Assembly: GCA_913056455.1 (NCBI GenBank)
Contig: CAJXMJ010000001.1
Location: 372,001-436,000, forward strand
From: an uncultured Fodinibius sp.
Lineage (GTDB): Bacteria > Bacteroidota > Rhodothermia > Balneolales > Balneolaceae
Reading direction: 5' to 3'
DNA length: 64,000 nt
How positions within the stretch are numbered: the first letter of the stretch is position 1; the number at the start of each line of letters is the position of its first letter. This document shows positions 52,083-61,391 of the stretch, piece by piece. A program made the position numbers and the translations under genes. The notes under the pieces are model-generated. The model was not told where the DNA came from. It was given only the letters and a program-made list of their open reading frames with translations, and ran no database searches.

Positions 52083-53216
52083 GTGAAATCTCTATTTATG
52101 GTTGCTACGATATTCAGGTTTCTTGTCATTTTTTTACTTCCTTCAATGGTTTTGGGACAATCCCTAAACCTATCGGTTGCAGATCAAACTGCTGATAATA
52201 ACAGAAATACTTTTACACTTGGGAATAGTGAGATTTCCTTTGGGTCGCAATCTGTTCGCTTTTTGGATAGTGATACAGAACAAAATTATGATGCGGTTGG
52301 AGTGTCTCCGGATAATACGATAATTAGTACGCTGACCTGGGAAGGACAAGAAGGAGAGGTCGCTCTATACAGTACAGAGGGGGAAAAGCTGAATGCATTT
52401 TCAACAATTTCATTAGCAGATGAGACTTCTTTCGGTTTGTATCCCTTTGACAATGGCAATACACTGTTGCGTGATAAAATTGCCAACTTTACGTTTTATG
52501 ACTCTTTCGGAGAAATCGTGACGAGCATGTCGAGCAGCAGCCAAAGTACAGAGGGAGAGGCAATTTCAGAAGTAGCCAGAAGTGCAGCCGGCAACACGGT
52601 TGTCATTTATAATCCCAAAATTAAACGTAACGGTGAGTTGGGATCGAAGGCACAAGTTCGTATCGGAACCAAAGAATTTGAGGATATCTTTTTTAGCAGT
52701 GATCGATATTTGAAAAATGTTACGATATCAAAAGATGGAAGCTTGATTGCTGTAGTAACTGCCAAGCAGGGTACTGATGATCGGGTGCTGATTATGGATA
52801 AATATGGTAATGAGCTGAATTCGATATCAGCGGAAGAAGATCTTAAAGATGTGCGATTTACTGATGACTTAGAACATGTTACGATTTACTCGGGGGGACG
52901 AGTGATGGTTTATAATACGCTCAGTGGTGAAAGTTTGGGAGCAACAAGTTTTAGGTCGCCCGTTATTACCGCTGATTATTTTCCCGAAGATAATTTAATA
53001 TTAGCATTAACGGGGAATTACGCTGAGCGTTCTGGGACCTTAAATAGTATTGAGTTTCGAGCCATTAATTTGCAACAGCGCTCAATAGCAAGTAAGCAGT
53101 TTTCCGGGGTATTAGGACTGAACAAAGCAATTAAACTCAGGTTAGTTCGTGATTCCGGAAACAGCTACATCCTAAAAGGCGCAAATAAAAATATCTCTAT
53201 AAGAGCCAATTTTTAG
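52083..53216 (+). CDS. Secreted protein with propeller-like repeats, unknown function
   Basis: 377 residues with an N-terminal signal peptide (FRFLVIFLLPSMVLGQS). The body has repeated beta-strand patterns reminiscent of a WD40 or YVTN propeller: DAVGVSPDNTIISTLTW, GEVALYSTEGEKL, NVTISKDGSLIAVVTAK, DDRVLIMDKYGNELNSI and ADYFPEDNLILALTG. No catalytic motif is seen. The start is GTG at 52083, which keeps the positive residue of the signal; an ATG at 52098 is possible. A TAAATTTG sequence overlaps the GTG, so if it is a promoter then the ATG is the true start. It ends at a strong terminator. Confidence 0.7.
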   Translation: MKSLFMVATIFRFLVIFLLPSMVLGQSLNLSVADQTADNNRNTFTLGNSEISFGSQSVRFLDSDTEQNYDAVGVSPDNTIISTLTWEGQEGEVALYSTEGEKLNAFSTISLADETSFGLYPFDNGNTLLRDKIANFTFYDSFGEIVTSMSSSSQSTEGEAISEVARSAAGNTVVIYNPKIKRNGELGSKAQVRIGTKEFEDIFFSSDRYLKNVTISKDGSLIAVVTAKQGTDDRVLIMDKYGNELNSISAEEDLKDVRFTDDLEHVTIYSGGRVMVYNTLSGESLGATSFRSPVITADYFPEDNLILALTGNYAERSGTLNSIEFRAINLQQRSIASKQFSGVLGLNKAIKLRLVRDSGNSYILKGANKNISIRANF

Positions 53217-53243
53217 TTTGCTATTGAGAAATATCCTAGACAT

Positions 53244-53282
53244 AAGAAAGCCTGACAGATAATGAACCTGTCAGGCTTTCTT
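53244..53282. terminator. Bidirectional terminator between the propeller-like gene and clpC
   Basis: AAGAAAGCCTGACAG and CTGTCAGGCTTTCTT form a perfect 15-base stem with a 9-base loop. T-rich tails exist in both directions, serving two convergent genes. Confidence 0.93.
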
Positions 53283-53303
53283 AATTTTAAATAGAAATCT
53301 ATC

Positions 53304-55928
53304 TTAGGCCTTAGCCTCTGATGTTGACTTCTCATCTTCAGAGTCATCGTCAGAGTCTTTATCCTTTGCAGCTTTTATTTCATCGTCGCTGGTTTCCACA
53401 TCAGTTGTTTCACCGGTGTCTGACCAGTCGAATACGAGCCCGTCACGAGACTTATTCATCTTAATCTTGATTTGTGCTCCTTCCTCGTGTTCAGATTCTA
53501 ATAACTCTTCAGCAAGTGGTTCCTCAACATATTTCTGGATAGCTCGCTTGAGCGGTCGGGCACCGTATTTTTGATCGAATCCTTTATCACTTAAGAAATC
53601 TTTGGCACCTTTGGTAACTTCAACCTCGTAACCGAGATCGTGTATGCGCTGGAAGAGATCATCAGAAAGTATATCAATAATCTGGAAGATATCTTCTTTT
53701 TCAAGGGCACGGAACGTGATAACATCATCGATTCGGTTCAGGAACTCGGGATTGAATACTTTCTTAAGCGCATCTTGGATAGTCGATTTCATTTTCTCAT
53801 AGTCGAAACTTTTTGCTCCGCTTGAGAATCCGATACCTTCACCGAGACTACGAATATCACGTGCCCCGATGTTAGAAGTCATAATAATGATGGTATTTCT
53901 GAAATCAACTTTGCGTCCTAAGCTGTCTGTAAGAATTCCGTCATCCAGAACTTGGAGCAGAATATTAAAGACATCCGGGTGTGCTTTTTCGATTTCATCC
54001 AAGAGAATAACACTGTAAGGCTTTCGGCGTACTTTCTCCGTAAGCTGTCCGCCTTCTTCGTATCCGACATATCCCGGAGGTGCACCAACCAGTCTTGAGA
54101 CCGAGAACTTCTCCATGTATTCACTCATGTCGATGCGAATGAGGGCATCTTCTTTATCAAAAAGATACTGAGAAAGTACTTTGGCCATTTCAGTTTTACC
54201 CACTCCGGTTGGGCCAAGAAAGATGAATGAACCGATTGGACGATTAGGATCTTTGAGTCCGGCACGTGTTCGCTTAATCGCTTTTGTGAGCTTAACGATA
54301 GCTTCGTTTTGACCAATAACCTGCTTTGAAAGTTCTTCTTTCATCTTAACCAGCTTCTTGCTTTCACTCTGGTTAATCTTGCTTACCGGTACGCCGCTCA
54401 TCATTCCAACAACGTGGGCCACGTCTTCTTCCTCAACGTCATAGACAATTTCTTCGGATTCTTTTTCCCACTCCTTCTGCGCTTGCTCAAGTTCTTCAGT
54501 GAGACGCTTTTCTTTATCGCGAAGGCGGGCAGCTTCCTCAAAACGTTGCTTTTTGACCATGCCGTTTTTCTCATTGCTGGTTTTTTCAATTTCTTCTTCC
54601 AGGTCAATGATATGCTGTGGCACATGAATGTTAGACAAGTGTACGCGAGCTCCGGCTTCGTCAAGGGCATCAATAGCCTTATCAGGCAAAAAGTGATCCG
54701 TCACATACCGATCGGTAAGTTTTACGCAAGCTTCGATAGCCTCGTCAGAATAGCGTACGCTGTGATGCTCTTCGTATTTTTCTTTAATTTGAGACAGAAT
54801 TTCAGTGGTTTCTTCCGGAGTTGTGGGATCAACCATTATCTTCTGGAAGCGACGTTCAAGAGCACCGTCCTTTTCAATATGTTGTCGATATTCATTAAGT
54901 GTTGTTGCCCCAATTGCCTGAACTTCACCGCGTGCAAGTGCAGGCTTCAACATGTTAGAAGCATCGAGTGAACCGCTTGCACCGCCGGCTCCGACAATTG
55001 TATGGAGCTCATCAATGAAGAGGATAACATTTTGGGTTTTCTCGAGCTCACCCATAACAGCTTTAATACGTTCTTCGAATTGCCCGCGGTACTTCGTGCC
55101 GGCAACCAAAGCAGCAAGGTCCAAAGCTACAACTCGTTTATCATAAAGCACGCGTGAAACTTTACGTTCTACAATACGCGTAGCCAATCCCTCGGCAATA
55201 GCTGTTTTACCTACGCCGGGTTCCCCAATAAGTACTGGGTTATTTTTTTTGCGACGACTTAAGACCTGGGCAACGCGCTCGATCTCTTTTTCTCGACCAA
55301 TAATGGGATCGAGTTTGCCATCTTCAGCCAGCTGTGTTAAATCACGGCCAAAATTGTCAAGTACAGGTGTTTTTGATTTTTCCATTTTCTTTTCCCTTGA
55401 GCTTCCGGAGGATTTTGAACCGCCACCTCCTTTTGAGGATGATAAACTTGCTGATACAGAACCAGAATCTTTTCGATCCTCATCAGAGGATTTGCCTGAG
55501 ATGATAAGATCTAATTCTTCCCGTACTGCATCATACGAGACATTAAACTGCTGAAGAATTTGTGCAGCAATATTCTCATCATCGCGTAACAGTGATAACA
55601 AAAGATGTTCGGTTCCGATAGTATCACTTTTGTACAATTTAGCTTCGAGATAGGTAATACGAAGTACTTTTTCGGCTTGTTTTGTAAGGGGGATATTACC
55701 CACTTTGACCGAGCCGCCGGTACCGCGCACCGTATCTTCAACAGTCTTTTTTAATTTAAAAAGATCACAATTTAGATTTTTCAAGATCTTTACAGCTACA
55801 CCTTCTCCAAGGCGAACGATACCCAGAATTAAGTGTTCTGTTCCGATATAGTCGTGACCCAGACGAAGTGCTTCTTCGCGGCTAAACTGTATTACATCTC
55901 GAACTTTGCTAGAGAAATTGCCCTCCAT
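53304..55928 (-). CDS. clpC: ATP-dependent Clp protease ATP-binding subunit ClpC
   Basis: AAA+ unfoldase that feeds proteins to ClpP. The 874 residues show the tandem Clp_N repeats (about 1-145), AAA-1 with Walker [16 protein letters not shown], a UVR-type middle segment ([18 protein letters not shown]), AAA-2 with [14 protein letters not shown] and the ClpP-docking loop ([16 protein letters not shown] tripeptide). The C-terminus adds an acidic tail, [17 protein letters not shown]. Presence of UVR and the IGF loop makes it ClpC rather than ClpB. clpP is not in the window. Confidence 0.97.
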   Translation of the reverse strand: MEGNFSSKVRDVIQFSREEALRLGHDYIGTEHLILGIVRLGEGVAVKILKNLNCDLFKLKKTVEDTVRGTGGSVKVGNIPLTKQAEKVLRITYLEAKLYKSDTIGTEHLLLSLLRDDENIAAQILQQFNVSYDAVREELDLIISGKSSDEDRKDSGSVSASLSSSKGGGGSKSSGSSREKKMEKSKTPVLDNFGRDLTQLAEDGKLDPIIGREKEIERVAQVLSRRKKNNPVLIGEPGVGKTAIAEGLATRIVERKVSRVLYDKRVVALDLAALVAGTKYRGQFEERIKAVMGELEKTQNVILFIDELHTIVGAGGASGSLDASNMLKPALARGEVQAIGATTLNEYRQHIEKDGALERRFQKIMVDPTTPEETTEILSQIKEKYEEHHSVRYSDEAIEACVKLTDRYVTDHFLPDKAIDALDEAGARVHLSNIHVPQHIIDLEEEIEKTSNEKNGMVKKQRFEEAARLRDKEKRLTEELEQAQKEWEKESEEIVYDVEEEDVAHVVGMMSGVPVSKINQSESKKLVKMKEELSKQVIGQNEAIVKLTKAIKRTRAGLKDPNRPIGSFIFLGPTGVGKTEMAKVLSQYLFDKEDALIRIDMSEYMEKFSVSRLVGAPPGYVGYEEGGQLTEKVRRKPYSVILLDEIEKAHPDVFNILLQVLDDGILTDSLGRKVDFRNTIIIMTSNIGARDIRSLGEGIGFSSGAKSFDYEKMKSTIQDALKKVFNPEFLNRIDDVITFRALEKEDIFQIIDILSDDLFQRIHDLGYEVEVTKGAKDFLSDKGFDQKYGARPLKRAIQKYVEEPLAEELLESEHEEGAQIKIKMNKSRDGLVFDWSDTGETTDVETSDDEIKAAKDKDSDDDSEDEKSTSEAKA

Positions 55929-56283
55929 AAAATCGAACCTTCAAGTAGTTTTAAAGTTATTTGTCATTCGTAGTAACGAGTGACCAGAATATTTAGTTCA
56001 TATTCTTTAACGAAAGTAGTGCTGGCATAGTGCAAAAGCAAACAAAATTGACTGTCAGAAAATTTAAACATTTGTAAGAAAAAAGGAGATTTCATATCCC
56101 CAGAATGTTTTAGTGGTTTTCTAGAAACCAAGCAGTTAGCATAAGCAGTCATCATGAATGACTGAAGATACTTTTGAAACTGCTTATAAATATTGCTTGC
56201 GAACAAGCATGTCAAGAACACTTACCTCAATCACTTGCTTATAAAATATGAAGAAGGGAACTTGATTTCTAATTATTTGGAAA
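55929..56283. other. 355-base spacer upstream of clpC
   Basis: Contains the clpC promoter candidate (56187-56215) and a presumed leader of about 250 bases. A minus-strand 85-codon ORF (55964-56221) overlaps the promoter and has no recognisable feature. A possible terminator for gpmI is not obvious, since both genes are on minus with gpmI upstream. Confidence 0.5.
56187..56215 (-). promoter_or_regulatory. Sigma-70-like promoter of clpC with a palindromic spacer
   Basis: On minus, TTGACA (56210-56215), 17 bases, then TATTTA (56187-56192). The spacer contains GCTTG-TTCG-CAAGC, a perfect short dyad between the two boxes, the usual place for a repressor. It is unlike the CIRCE and CtsR operators. 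The implied leader to the clpC ATG is about 250 bases. Confidence 0.6.
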
Positions 56284-57804
56284 TTAGAAAAGTGGGGTTC
56301 CGGTCATTTCTTCTGGCTGTTCAATTCCTATCAATTTTAAAAGGGTGGGGGCAACATCAGCCAGAATACCATCTTTCATCTCGGCCTCCGGCTCGTTCAA
56401 AATAAGAGCAGGAACAGGGGCTGATGTGTGGGCTGTATGAGGGCCTCCATCCTCATTAATCAAACAATCCGCATTGCCGTGATCAGCTATGACAAGAATT
56501 TTATAATTATGGTCAGTTGCCGTTTCAACCACCTTCTTTAATTGTTGGTCGATTGTTTCAACTGCTTTGATGGTGGCATCCATATCGCCGGTGTGTCCCA
56601 CCATATCTGGGTTAGCGTAGTTTAGGATCCCTAAGTGATGCTTTTCAGTTATGAGCTGGGCGCATAAAGCATCCGTTACTTCAACTGCACTCATTTCCGG
56701 TTGCAGATCGTAGGTGGCAACTTTGGGGCTCGGTATTAAAATGCGTTCTTCACCCTCAAAAGGATCTTCATCACCGCCATTAAAAAAGTAGGTAACGTGG
56801 GGATACTTCTCCGTTTCAGCAATGCGCAACTGTTTTAAATTGTGTTTGCTAACAACTTCACCAATAGTATTGTGCAGTTCGAGGGGAGGATAGGCTACTT
56901 CTACATGGTCGAAGGTATCATCATAGGAAGTAAACGTGACATAATGTAAATTCAGGTTTGCTTCGACATCAAATTTATCGAAGTTATCTTCTGTCAATGC
57001 TCGGGTGATTTGACGTGCCCGGTCGCCCCGGATGTTATAGAAGATTATCACATCATCTTTTTGGATACGGCAATTAGGAGATGAATTTATGAGCTTGGGT
57101 TTGACAAACTCGTCAGTGACATCTGCGTCATAGGATGATTGTAGTGCTTCTGTAGCACTATCGAACTCTTCCCCCTTTCCATGAACCAAAAGATCGTAGG
57201 CAAGTTGTGTCCGTTCCCACCGGTTATCTCGGTCCATTGCGTAATACCTACCAATGATGGAGGCAATTTCTCCGGACCCAATAGCGTCGGCTTGTTTTTG
57301 AAATTCTTTTACGTAGTCAATACCGCCATGGGGAGAGGTATCTCTTCCATCCGTGAAAGCGTGAACAAAGGTATTGTCAATTCCAACGGAATCAGCAAAT
57401 TTAAGTAATGCAAAAAGATGCTCATTATGACTGTGTACTCCGCCATCAGAAAACAGGCCCATAATATGGATTCGGCCATTATTCTTAGCTTTTTGAAAGG
57501 CGGTAGTTAACACATTGTTTTCAAAAAAGTTACCATCCTCAATATCCTTATTTACCCGAGTTAGTTCTTGTGGAACAATACGACCCGCACCGATATTCAG
57601 GTGACCAACTTCAGAATTGCCAAACTGTCCATCGGGCAAGCCAACATCCTTGCCGCTTGCCGAAAGTTTGGAATGAGAATTGTTGGCAAACAGAGAGTCG
57701 ATAAACGGCTTTTGCGCTTTGTCAATGGCGCTTACTTCGGGGTTTTCGGCTAACCCGAAGCCGTCTAAAATTACAAGAAGTGCTTTGGAGTAGGGGTTAG
57801 CCAA
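56284..57804 (-). CDS. gpmI: 2,3-bisphosphoglycerate-independent phosphoglycerate mutase
   Basis: Interconverts 3- and 2-phosphoglycerate in glycolysis using two Mn ions. The 506-residue length matches the family. Asp14 is in LLVILDGFGLAENPEV; the phospho-acceptor Ser64 is in PDGQFGNSEVGHLNIGAGRIV; metal sites follow in HAFTDGRDTSP and NYANPDMVGHTGD, and ADHGNADCLINEDGGPHTAHT. It lies 14 bases downstream of rpsT on minus and is probably cotranscribed from the rpsT promoter. Confidence 0.97.
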   Translation of the reverse strand: MANPYSKALLVILDGFGLAENPEVSAIDKAQKPFIDSLFANNSHSKLSASGKDVGLPDGQFGNSEVGHLNIGAGRIVPQELTRVNKDIEDGNFFENNVLTTAFQKAKNNGRIHIMGLFSDGGVHSHNEHLFALLKFADSVGIDNTFVHAFTDGRDTSPHGGIDYVKEFQKQADAIGSGEIASIIGRYYAMDRDNRWERTQLAYDLLVHGKGEEFDSATEALQSSYDADVTDEFVKPKLINSSPNCRIQKDDVIIFYNIRGDRARQITRALTEDNFDKFDVEANLNLHYVTFTSYDDTFDHVEVAYPPLELHNTIGEVVSKHNLKQLRIAETEKYPHVTYFFNGGDEDPFEGEERILIPSPKVATYDLQPEMSAVEVTDALCAQLITEKHHLGILNYANPDMVGHTGDMDATIKAVETIDQQLKKVVETATDHNYKILVIADHGNADCLINEDGGPHTAHTSAPVPALILNEPEAEMKDGILADVAPTLLKLIGIEQPEEMTGTPLF

Positions 57805-57818
57805 TAGATTTCTACCTT

Positions 57819-58070
57819 TTATAAGCTGTTAACGTGATCAGCAATTTTTGACTTTTTGCGAGCTGCAAAGTTCTGGTGAATTAAATCTTTGGCAGCCATC
57901 TTGTCGAGAAATGAGCTGGCTTCTTTAAAAGCTTTTTCTGCTTCTTCCTTGTCGGTAGTCTCAAGCGCCTTCTTAATTAATGTTTTCATTTTGGAGCGCT
58001 TAGCTTGATTTCGAACACGACGCTTCTCGTTTTGTCGTACACGTTTTTTCGCTGATTGATGTTGTGGCAT
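57819..58070 (-). CDS. rpsT: 30S ribosomal protein S20
   Basis: Primary 16S rRNA-binding protein of the small subunit, 83 residues. The ORF track starts 33 codons upstream, but MPQHQSAKKRVRQNEKRRVRNQAKRS is the conserved S20 start, so I use the ATG at 58068-58070. The remainder is Lys/Ala-rich helices (MKTLIKKALETTDKEEAEKAFKEASSFLDKMAAKDLIHQNFAARKKSKI). The promoter is at 58139-58169, giving a leader of about 60 bases. It is cotranscribed with gpmI. Confidence 0.95.
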   Translation of the reverse strand: MPQHQSAKKRVRQNEKRRVRNQAKRSKMKTLIKKALETTDKEEAEKAFKEASSFLDKMAAKDLIHQNFAARKKSKIADHVNSL

Positions 58071-58138
58071 GATTTCTAAGAGTTTCTTATCAGTTCTGTA
58101 AATTAATTTGTATTTTCTGCGCCAATTCAGAAAGATGT

Positions 58139-58169
58139 CAAAGTTAAAATTTCTGGAAGTGTTAAACAA
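58139..58169 (-). promoter_or_regulatory. Bacteroidota-type promoter of rpsT (TTG-N20-TAACTTTG)
   Basis: On minus, TTG (58167-58169), exactly 20 bases, TAACTTTG (58139-58146). The TTTGACATCTTTCTGAA that runs from the box into the leader is shared base for base with the tRNA array promoter. Confidence 0.75.
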
Positions 58170-58220
58170 GAAATCATTGAAAAATTAGTAAAATAAAGGT
58201 AAGTTAGGAGACTTTCGTTT

Positions 58221-58883
58221 ATGATCATAGTGATCGATGGTCCGGCTGGTTCGGGCAAAAGTTCAACCGCCCGGGCAATAGCCGATAGATTAGATATTGA
58301 ATATCTCGATTCCGGAGCCTTATACAGAACGGCTACGTTAATTTATCTAGAAGCGAATCGGGATAAGGAGACGTTCTTTCGTTTACTGAATCAGAAAAAC
58401 ATCTCGTTTTATTACGAAGATCAGAAATTTCATGTAGCGGTGGATGGAGAATCGGTTACGAATAAAATTCGGACCGGTGAAGTCACTAAGTCCGTGAGTG
58501 AGGTTGCAGCATTACCTCGTGTTCGGTCTTTTGTAAATAATTTGATGCGTGACGTCGTTTTGGATGGTATTTATATTGCAGAAGGACGTGATCTGGGTAC
58601 GGCGGTTTTCCCCGATGCAGAGCTGAAGTTTTTTATGTCTGCAGATTTGGAGGAGCGGGCGAAACGACGTTTAAGTGAGCGAAGAAAAAATAATCCCGGA
58701 TTAACGTTGGAAGAAGTGAAACAAAATATCGCTGAACGAGATTTAAAAGATTCTAAGCGTCAAGCTGATCCATTAAAGAAAGCAGATGATGCTATTGAAA
58801 TTGACACAACGAACTTATCGTTCGAACAACAAGTTGATAAAATTTGTTTAGAAATAAGAGAAATATTAAAAGAAACTGAATAA
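58221..58883 (+). CDS. cmk: Cytidylate kinase
   Basis: Phosphorylates CMP and dCMP. The 220-residue protein has the P-loop IVIDGPAGSGKSSTARAIA at residues 3-21, LDSGALYRTATLIYL (CMP-binding), GRDLGTAVFPDAELKFFMSADLEERAKRRLSE and RDLKDSKRQADPLKKADDAIEIDTTNLS, all cmk blocks. It is followed by rpsA 74 bases later, the widely conserved cmk-rpsA pairing. It is divergent from rpsT across about 150 bases. Confidence 0.96.
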   Translation: MIIVIDGPAGSGKSSTARAIADRLDIEYLDSGALYRTATLIYLEANRDKETFFRLLNQKNISFYYEDQKFHVAVDGESVTNKIRTGEVTKSVSEVAALPRVRSFVNNLMRDVVLDGIYIAEGRDLGTAVFPDAELKFFMSADLEERAKRRLSERRKNNPGLTLEEVKQNIAERDLKDSKRQADPLKKADDAIEIDTTNLSFEQQVDKICLEIREILKETE

Positions 58884-58957
58884 GAATTTTAATTATAACC
58901 CTAATCTAATCCCATTCCGAAGATTTTGGAATGCGGTAATTTTAACTAAAACTCATA

Positions 58958-60949
58958 ATGACCGAAGAAGTAAAAGAAGAACAAACTAACGAAAAACAAG
59001 AGCAGGATGATACAGCTACCGAGGAGGTAACTGAAGAAACTGCAGTCGAAACTACTACTGAAGAAGAAGTACGTGTTGAACCGGAAGAAGAGGACGTAGC
59101 AGTATTTACCGGCGATGTAGATGATGAAGATAAAACATACACTTATGATCAGCTGCAGGCTGCATCGGAAGATTATACCGATGAGGAGTTTCATGAGCTT
59201 GCAGGGATGTATGAAGATACGCTCAATGAAATTGAAGAAAAAGAGATTGTAACAGGACGTGTAGTTTCTGTTGATGAAGATTACGTTGTCGTCGATATCG
59301 GATTTAAATCCGAAGGAATGGTTCAAACCAATGAATTTCCTGATGATGTAGTTGAAAACCTCCAACCTGGTGATGAAGTTGATGTCTTTTTAGATCAAGT
59401 CGAAGATCAGGAAGGGCAATTAATTCTTTCCCGTCGTAAGGCTGATATTTTGCATGCCTGGGAGACTATTGAACGTGCTGCCGAGACCGGCGAAATTGTT
59501 GAAGGATATATTAAACGTCGTATTAAAGGTGGTATGGTTGCCGATATTATGGGCATCGATGCATTTCTGCCCGGCTCGCAGATTGACGTTCGTCCTGTAC
59601 GCGATTTTGATGCCTATGTTGGCAAAACGATGGAGTTTCAGGTTGTTAAGCTGAATATGTCAGCTGAAAACGTCGTTGTTTCTCACCGTGCACTTATTGA
59701 GTCTGATCTCGAAGAGCAGCGTGAAGAAATTCTCGAAACAATTGAAGAAGGACAGGTACTTGAAGGTATCGTTAAAAACATTACCGATTTCGGTGTCTTT
59801 ATCGACCTCGGCGGTGTTGACGGCCTGCTTCACATTACTGATCTATCTTGGGGACGTGTTGAGCATCCCGAGGAAATTGTTTCGCTTGACCAGCAACTTA
59901 ATGTCGCAGTTATTGACTTTGATGAAGAAACTAAACGTGTTTCTCTCGGACTCAAGCAGCTGCAGCCCCATCCATGGGAGGAAATTGATCTTAAGTATCC
60001 TGAAAATATTCAGGTTCAGGGTCGGGTTGTTTCTATCGCTGATTATGGAGCCTTTATCGAACTCGAAAAAGGTGTTGAAGGACTTATCCACATCAGCGAA
60101 ATGTCTTGGACACAGCACATCAAGCACCCATCGCAGTTGGTCAGCAAGGATGATATAATCGACTGTGTGGTACTGAATGTGAATGAACCCGAGAAGAAAA
60201 TTTCACTCGGTGTCAAGCAGCTTGAGAAAGATCCTTGGGAAGATATCGACGAGCGTTATCCTGTCGGATCAAAGCACAAAGGAACGGTTCGCAACCTCAC
60301 CAACTTCGGTGTGTTTGTTGAGCTTGAGCCCGGCATTGACGGACTCATCCACATTTCTGACTTGAGCTGGACTGAGAAGATCAACCATCCGAACGAGGTT
60401 ATCGATAAGGATGAGGAGATTGAAGTTGTTATTCTGGCGATCGACTTTGAAAATCGTCGAATTACACTCGGTCACAAGCAGATTGAGGAGAATCCATGGG
60501 AGAAGTTCGCTGAAGAGTATAGCGGCACAAACCAAGTTGAGGGTGAAGTCTTTAAGACTACCGACAAAGGAGTGTTTGTGAAGCTTCCTCATGATCTCGA
60601 AGGATTCATTCCTGCAAGTAAGATAGAAGCCGAAGGTGAACCCGAAGATAACTTCGAAGAGGGTGATACTGTTGAGGCTTATGTTATTGAGCTGGATGAA
60701 ACCAATAAAAACATCACGCTCAGTCAGCGTGAGAAAGATGTTAAGGAAGCTCAAAAATCAACCAAGAAAACTCGAGGCAAACAAGAGCAAGAACCTGCTC
60801 CGCAAACCGGAACACCTACATTGGGTGAGATGTCTGGGCTTGCTGACCTCAAGAAAGAAATGGCTGATAAAGAGAAAGCAGCTCGCAACCTCCAGAAGAA
60901 AGCTGAAGAGGTTGAAGAGGAAGAAGATAGTACTGATGAGGAAGAGTAA
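58958..60949 (+). CDS. rpsA: 30S ribosomal protein S1
   Basis: mRNA-binding protein of the small subunit, 663 residues. Six S1 domains are visible: beginning about GRVVSVDEDYVVVDIG, GYIKRRIKGGMVADIMG, GIVKNITDFGVFIDLGG, GRVVSIADYGAFIELEKG, GTVRNLTNFGVFVELEPG and GEVFKTTDKGVFVKLP. There is a strongly acidic N-terminal extension of about 90 residues, longer than in E. coli, and a charged K/E-rich tail. Codon usage shows a strong preference, consistent with high expression. A terminator follows. Confidence 0.97.
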   Translation: MTEEVKEEQTNEKQEQDDTATEEVTEETAVETTTEEEVRVEPEEEDVAVFTGDVDDEDKTYTYDQLQAASEDYTDEEFHELAGMYEDTLNEIEEKEIVTGRVVSVDEDYVVVDIGFKSEGMVQTNEFPDDVVENLQPGDEVDVFLDQVEDQEGQLILSRRKADILHAWETIERAAETGEIVEGYIKRRIKGGMVADIMGIDAFLPGSQIDVRPVRDFDAYVGKTMEFQVVKLNMSAENVVVSHRALIESDLEEQREEILETIEEGQVLEGIVKNITDFGVFIDLGGVDGLLHITDLSWGRVEHPEEIVSLDQQLNVAVIDFDEETKRVSLGLKQLQPHPWEEIDLKYPENIQVQGRVVSIADYGAFIELEKGVEGLIHISEMSWTQHIKHPSQLVSKDDIIDCVVLNVNEPEKKISLGVKQLEKDPWEDIDERYPVGSKHKGTVRNLTNFGVFVELEPGIDGLIHISDLSWTEKINHPNEVIDKDEEIEVVILAIDFENRRITLGHKQIEENPWEKFAEEYSGTNQVEGEVFKTTDKGVFVKLPHDLEGFIPASKIEAEGEPEDNFEEGDTVEAYVIELDETNKNITLSQREKDVKEAQKSTKKTRGKQEQEPAPQTGTPTLGEMSGLADLKKEMADKEKAARNLQKKAEEVEEEEDSTDEEE

Positions 60950-60976
60950 TTCGTAACTCTTTTTCTTACAGCATAA

Positions 60977-61018
60977 AAAAAGGCTCGGAGTGATTAACTC
61001 TGAGCCTTTTCTTTTTGG
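60977..61018 (+). terminator. Intrinsic terminator after rpsA
   Basis: AAAAGGCTCGGAGT pairs with ACTCTGAGCCTTTT (one mismatch) around a 5-base loop, followed by further T residues. It may also stop transcription from the convergent small gene. Confidence 0.92.
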
Positions 61019-61050
61019 TAGAATCCCTTTTTCAGAGAGAAATAATATTT

Positions 61051-61308
61051 TTATTCCTCCTCTTCCTTATAGAAAAAAACCACATTTTTTTCCGGATGTT
61101 TGCTGCTTTTAACTTGATCTCCTGTATCTCTGTTATAACCGTATACGACGTTGCGCATCGAATTTAGTTCTGTTTCGTCTTCGAAAGAGACTTGTAGAGC
61201 TTTTCCGCCGGCTTCCAGTTTTTTTACGGCATCAAGCAATGGTTTATATTTTGAGGAACTCTTTTTTGAAATTTTTATATCTGTTCTGGAGACAAAATTA
61301 ATGTCCAT
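61051..61308 (-). CDS. Small conserved-looking protein of unknown function
   Basis: 85 residues, not recognised. MDINFVSRTDIKISKKSSSKYKPLLDAVKKLEAGGKALQVSFEDETELNSMRNVVYGYNRDTGD is followed by an acidic end, KEEEE. There is a probable helix (residues 21-36) between strands, no signal peptide and no Cys. The frame stays open with a natural start and ordinary codon usage, which supports a real gene. It lies between the rpsA terminator and moxR, on minus. Related Bacteroidota orphans of this size occur near such genes, but I cannot name the family. Confidence 0.6.
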   Translation of the reverse strand: MDINFVSRTDIKISKKSSSKYKPLLDAVKKLEAGGKALQVSFEDETELNSMRNVVYGYNRDTGDQVKSSKHPEKNVVFFYKEEEE

Positions 61309-61354
61309 AAAAGAAGTTTTGATGGATATGTTGCTATTAAATAAGTAATAAAGC

Positions 61355-61383
61355 CCCTATAAGAGTATCAAGTTATTATAGGG
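61355..61383 (-). terminator. Hairpin after moxR
   Basis: CCCTATAA (61355-61362) and TTATAGGG (61376-61383) give a perfect 8-base stem with a 13-base loop. On minus it is followed by GCTTTATT, a moderate T-run. It separates moxR from the small gene. Confidence 0.6.
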
Positions 61384-61391
61384 AGTATTAA

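Noticed and set aside
54414-54971. 185-codon plus-strand ORF rich in Phe and Leu
   Set aside because: Antisense of the charged coiled-coil and AAA-1 region of clpC; this composition is expected opposite Lys/Glu codons.
55964-56221. 85-codon minus-strand ORF upstream of clpC
   Set aside because: No recognisable features, covers the likely clpC promoter and leader, and has irregular composition.
59240-60780. Repeated sequence blocks within rpsA, possible tandem repeat element
   Set aside because: They are the six S1 domains of a ribosomal protein, a normal internal protein repeat.
61293-61300. TAATTTTG box on minus, possible promoter
   Set aside because: It lies inside the first codons of the small gene and has no upstream TTG at 20 bases; likely chance.
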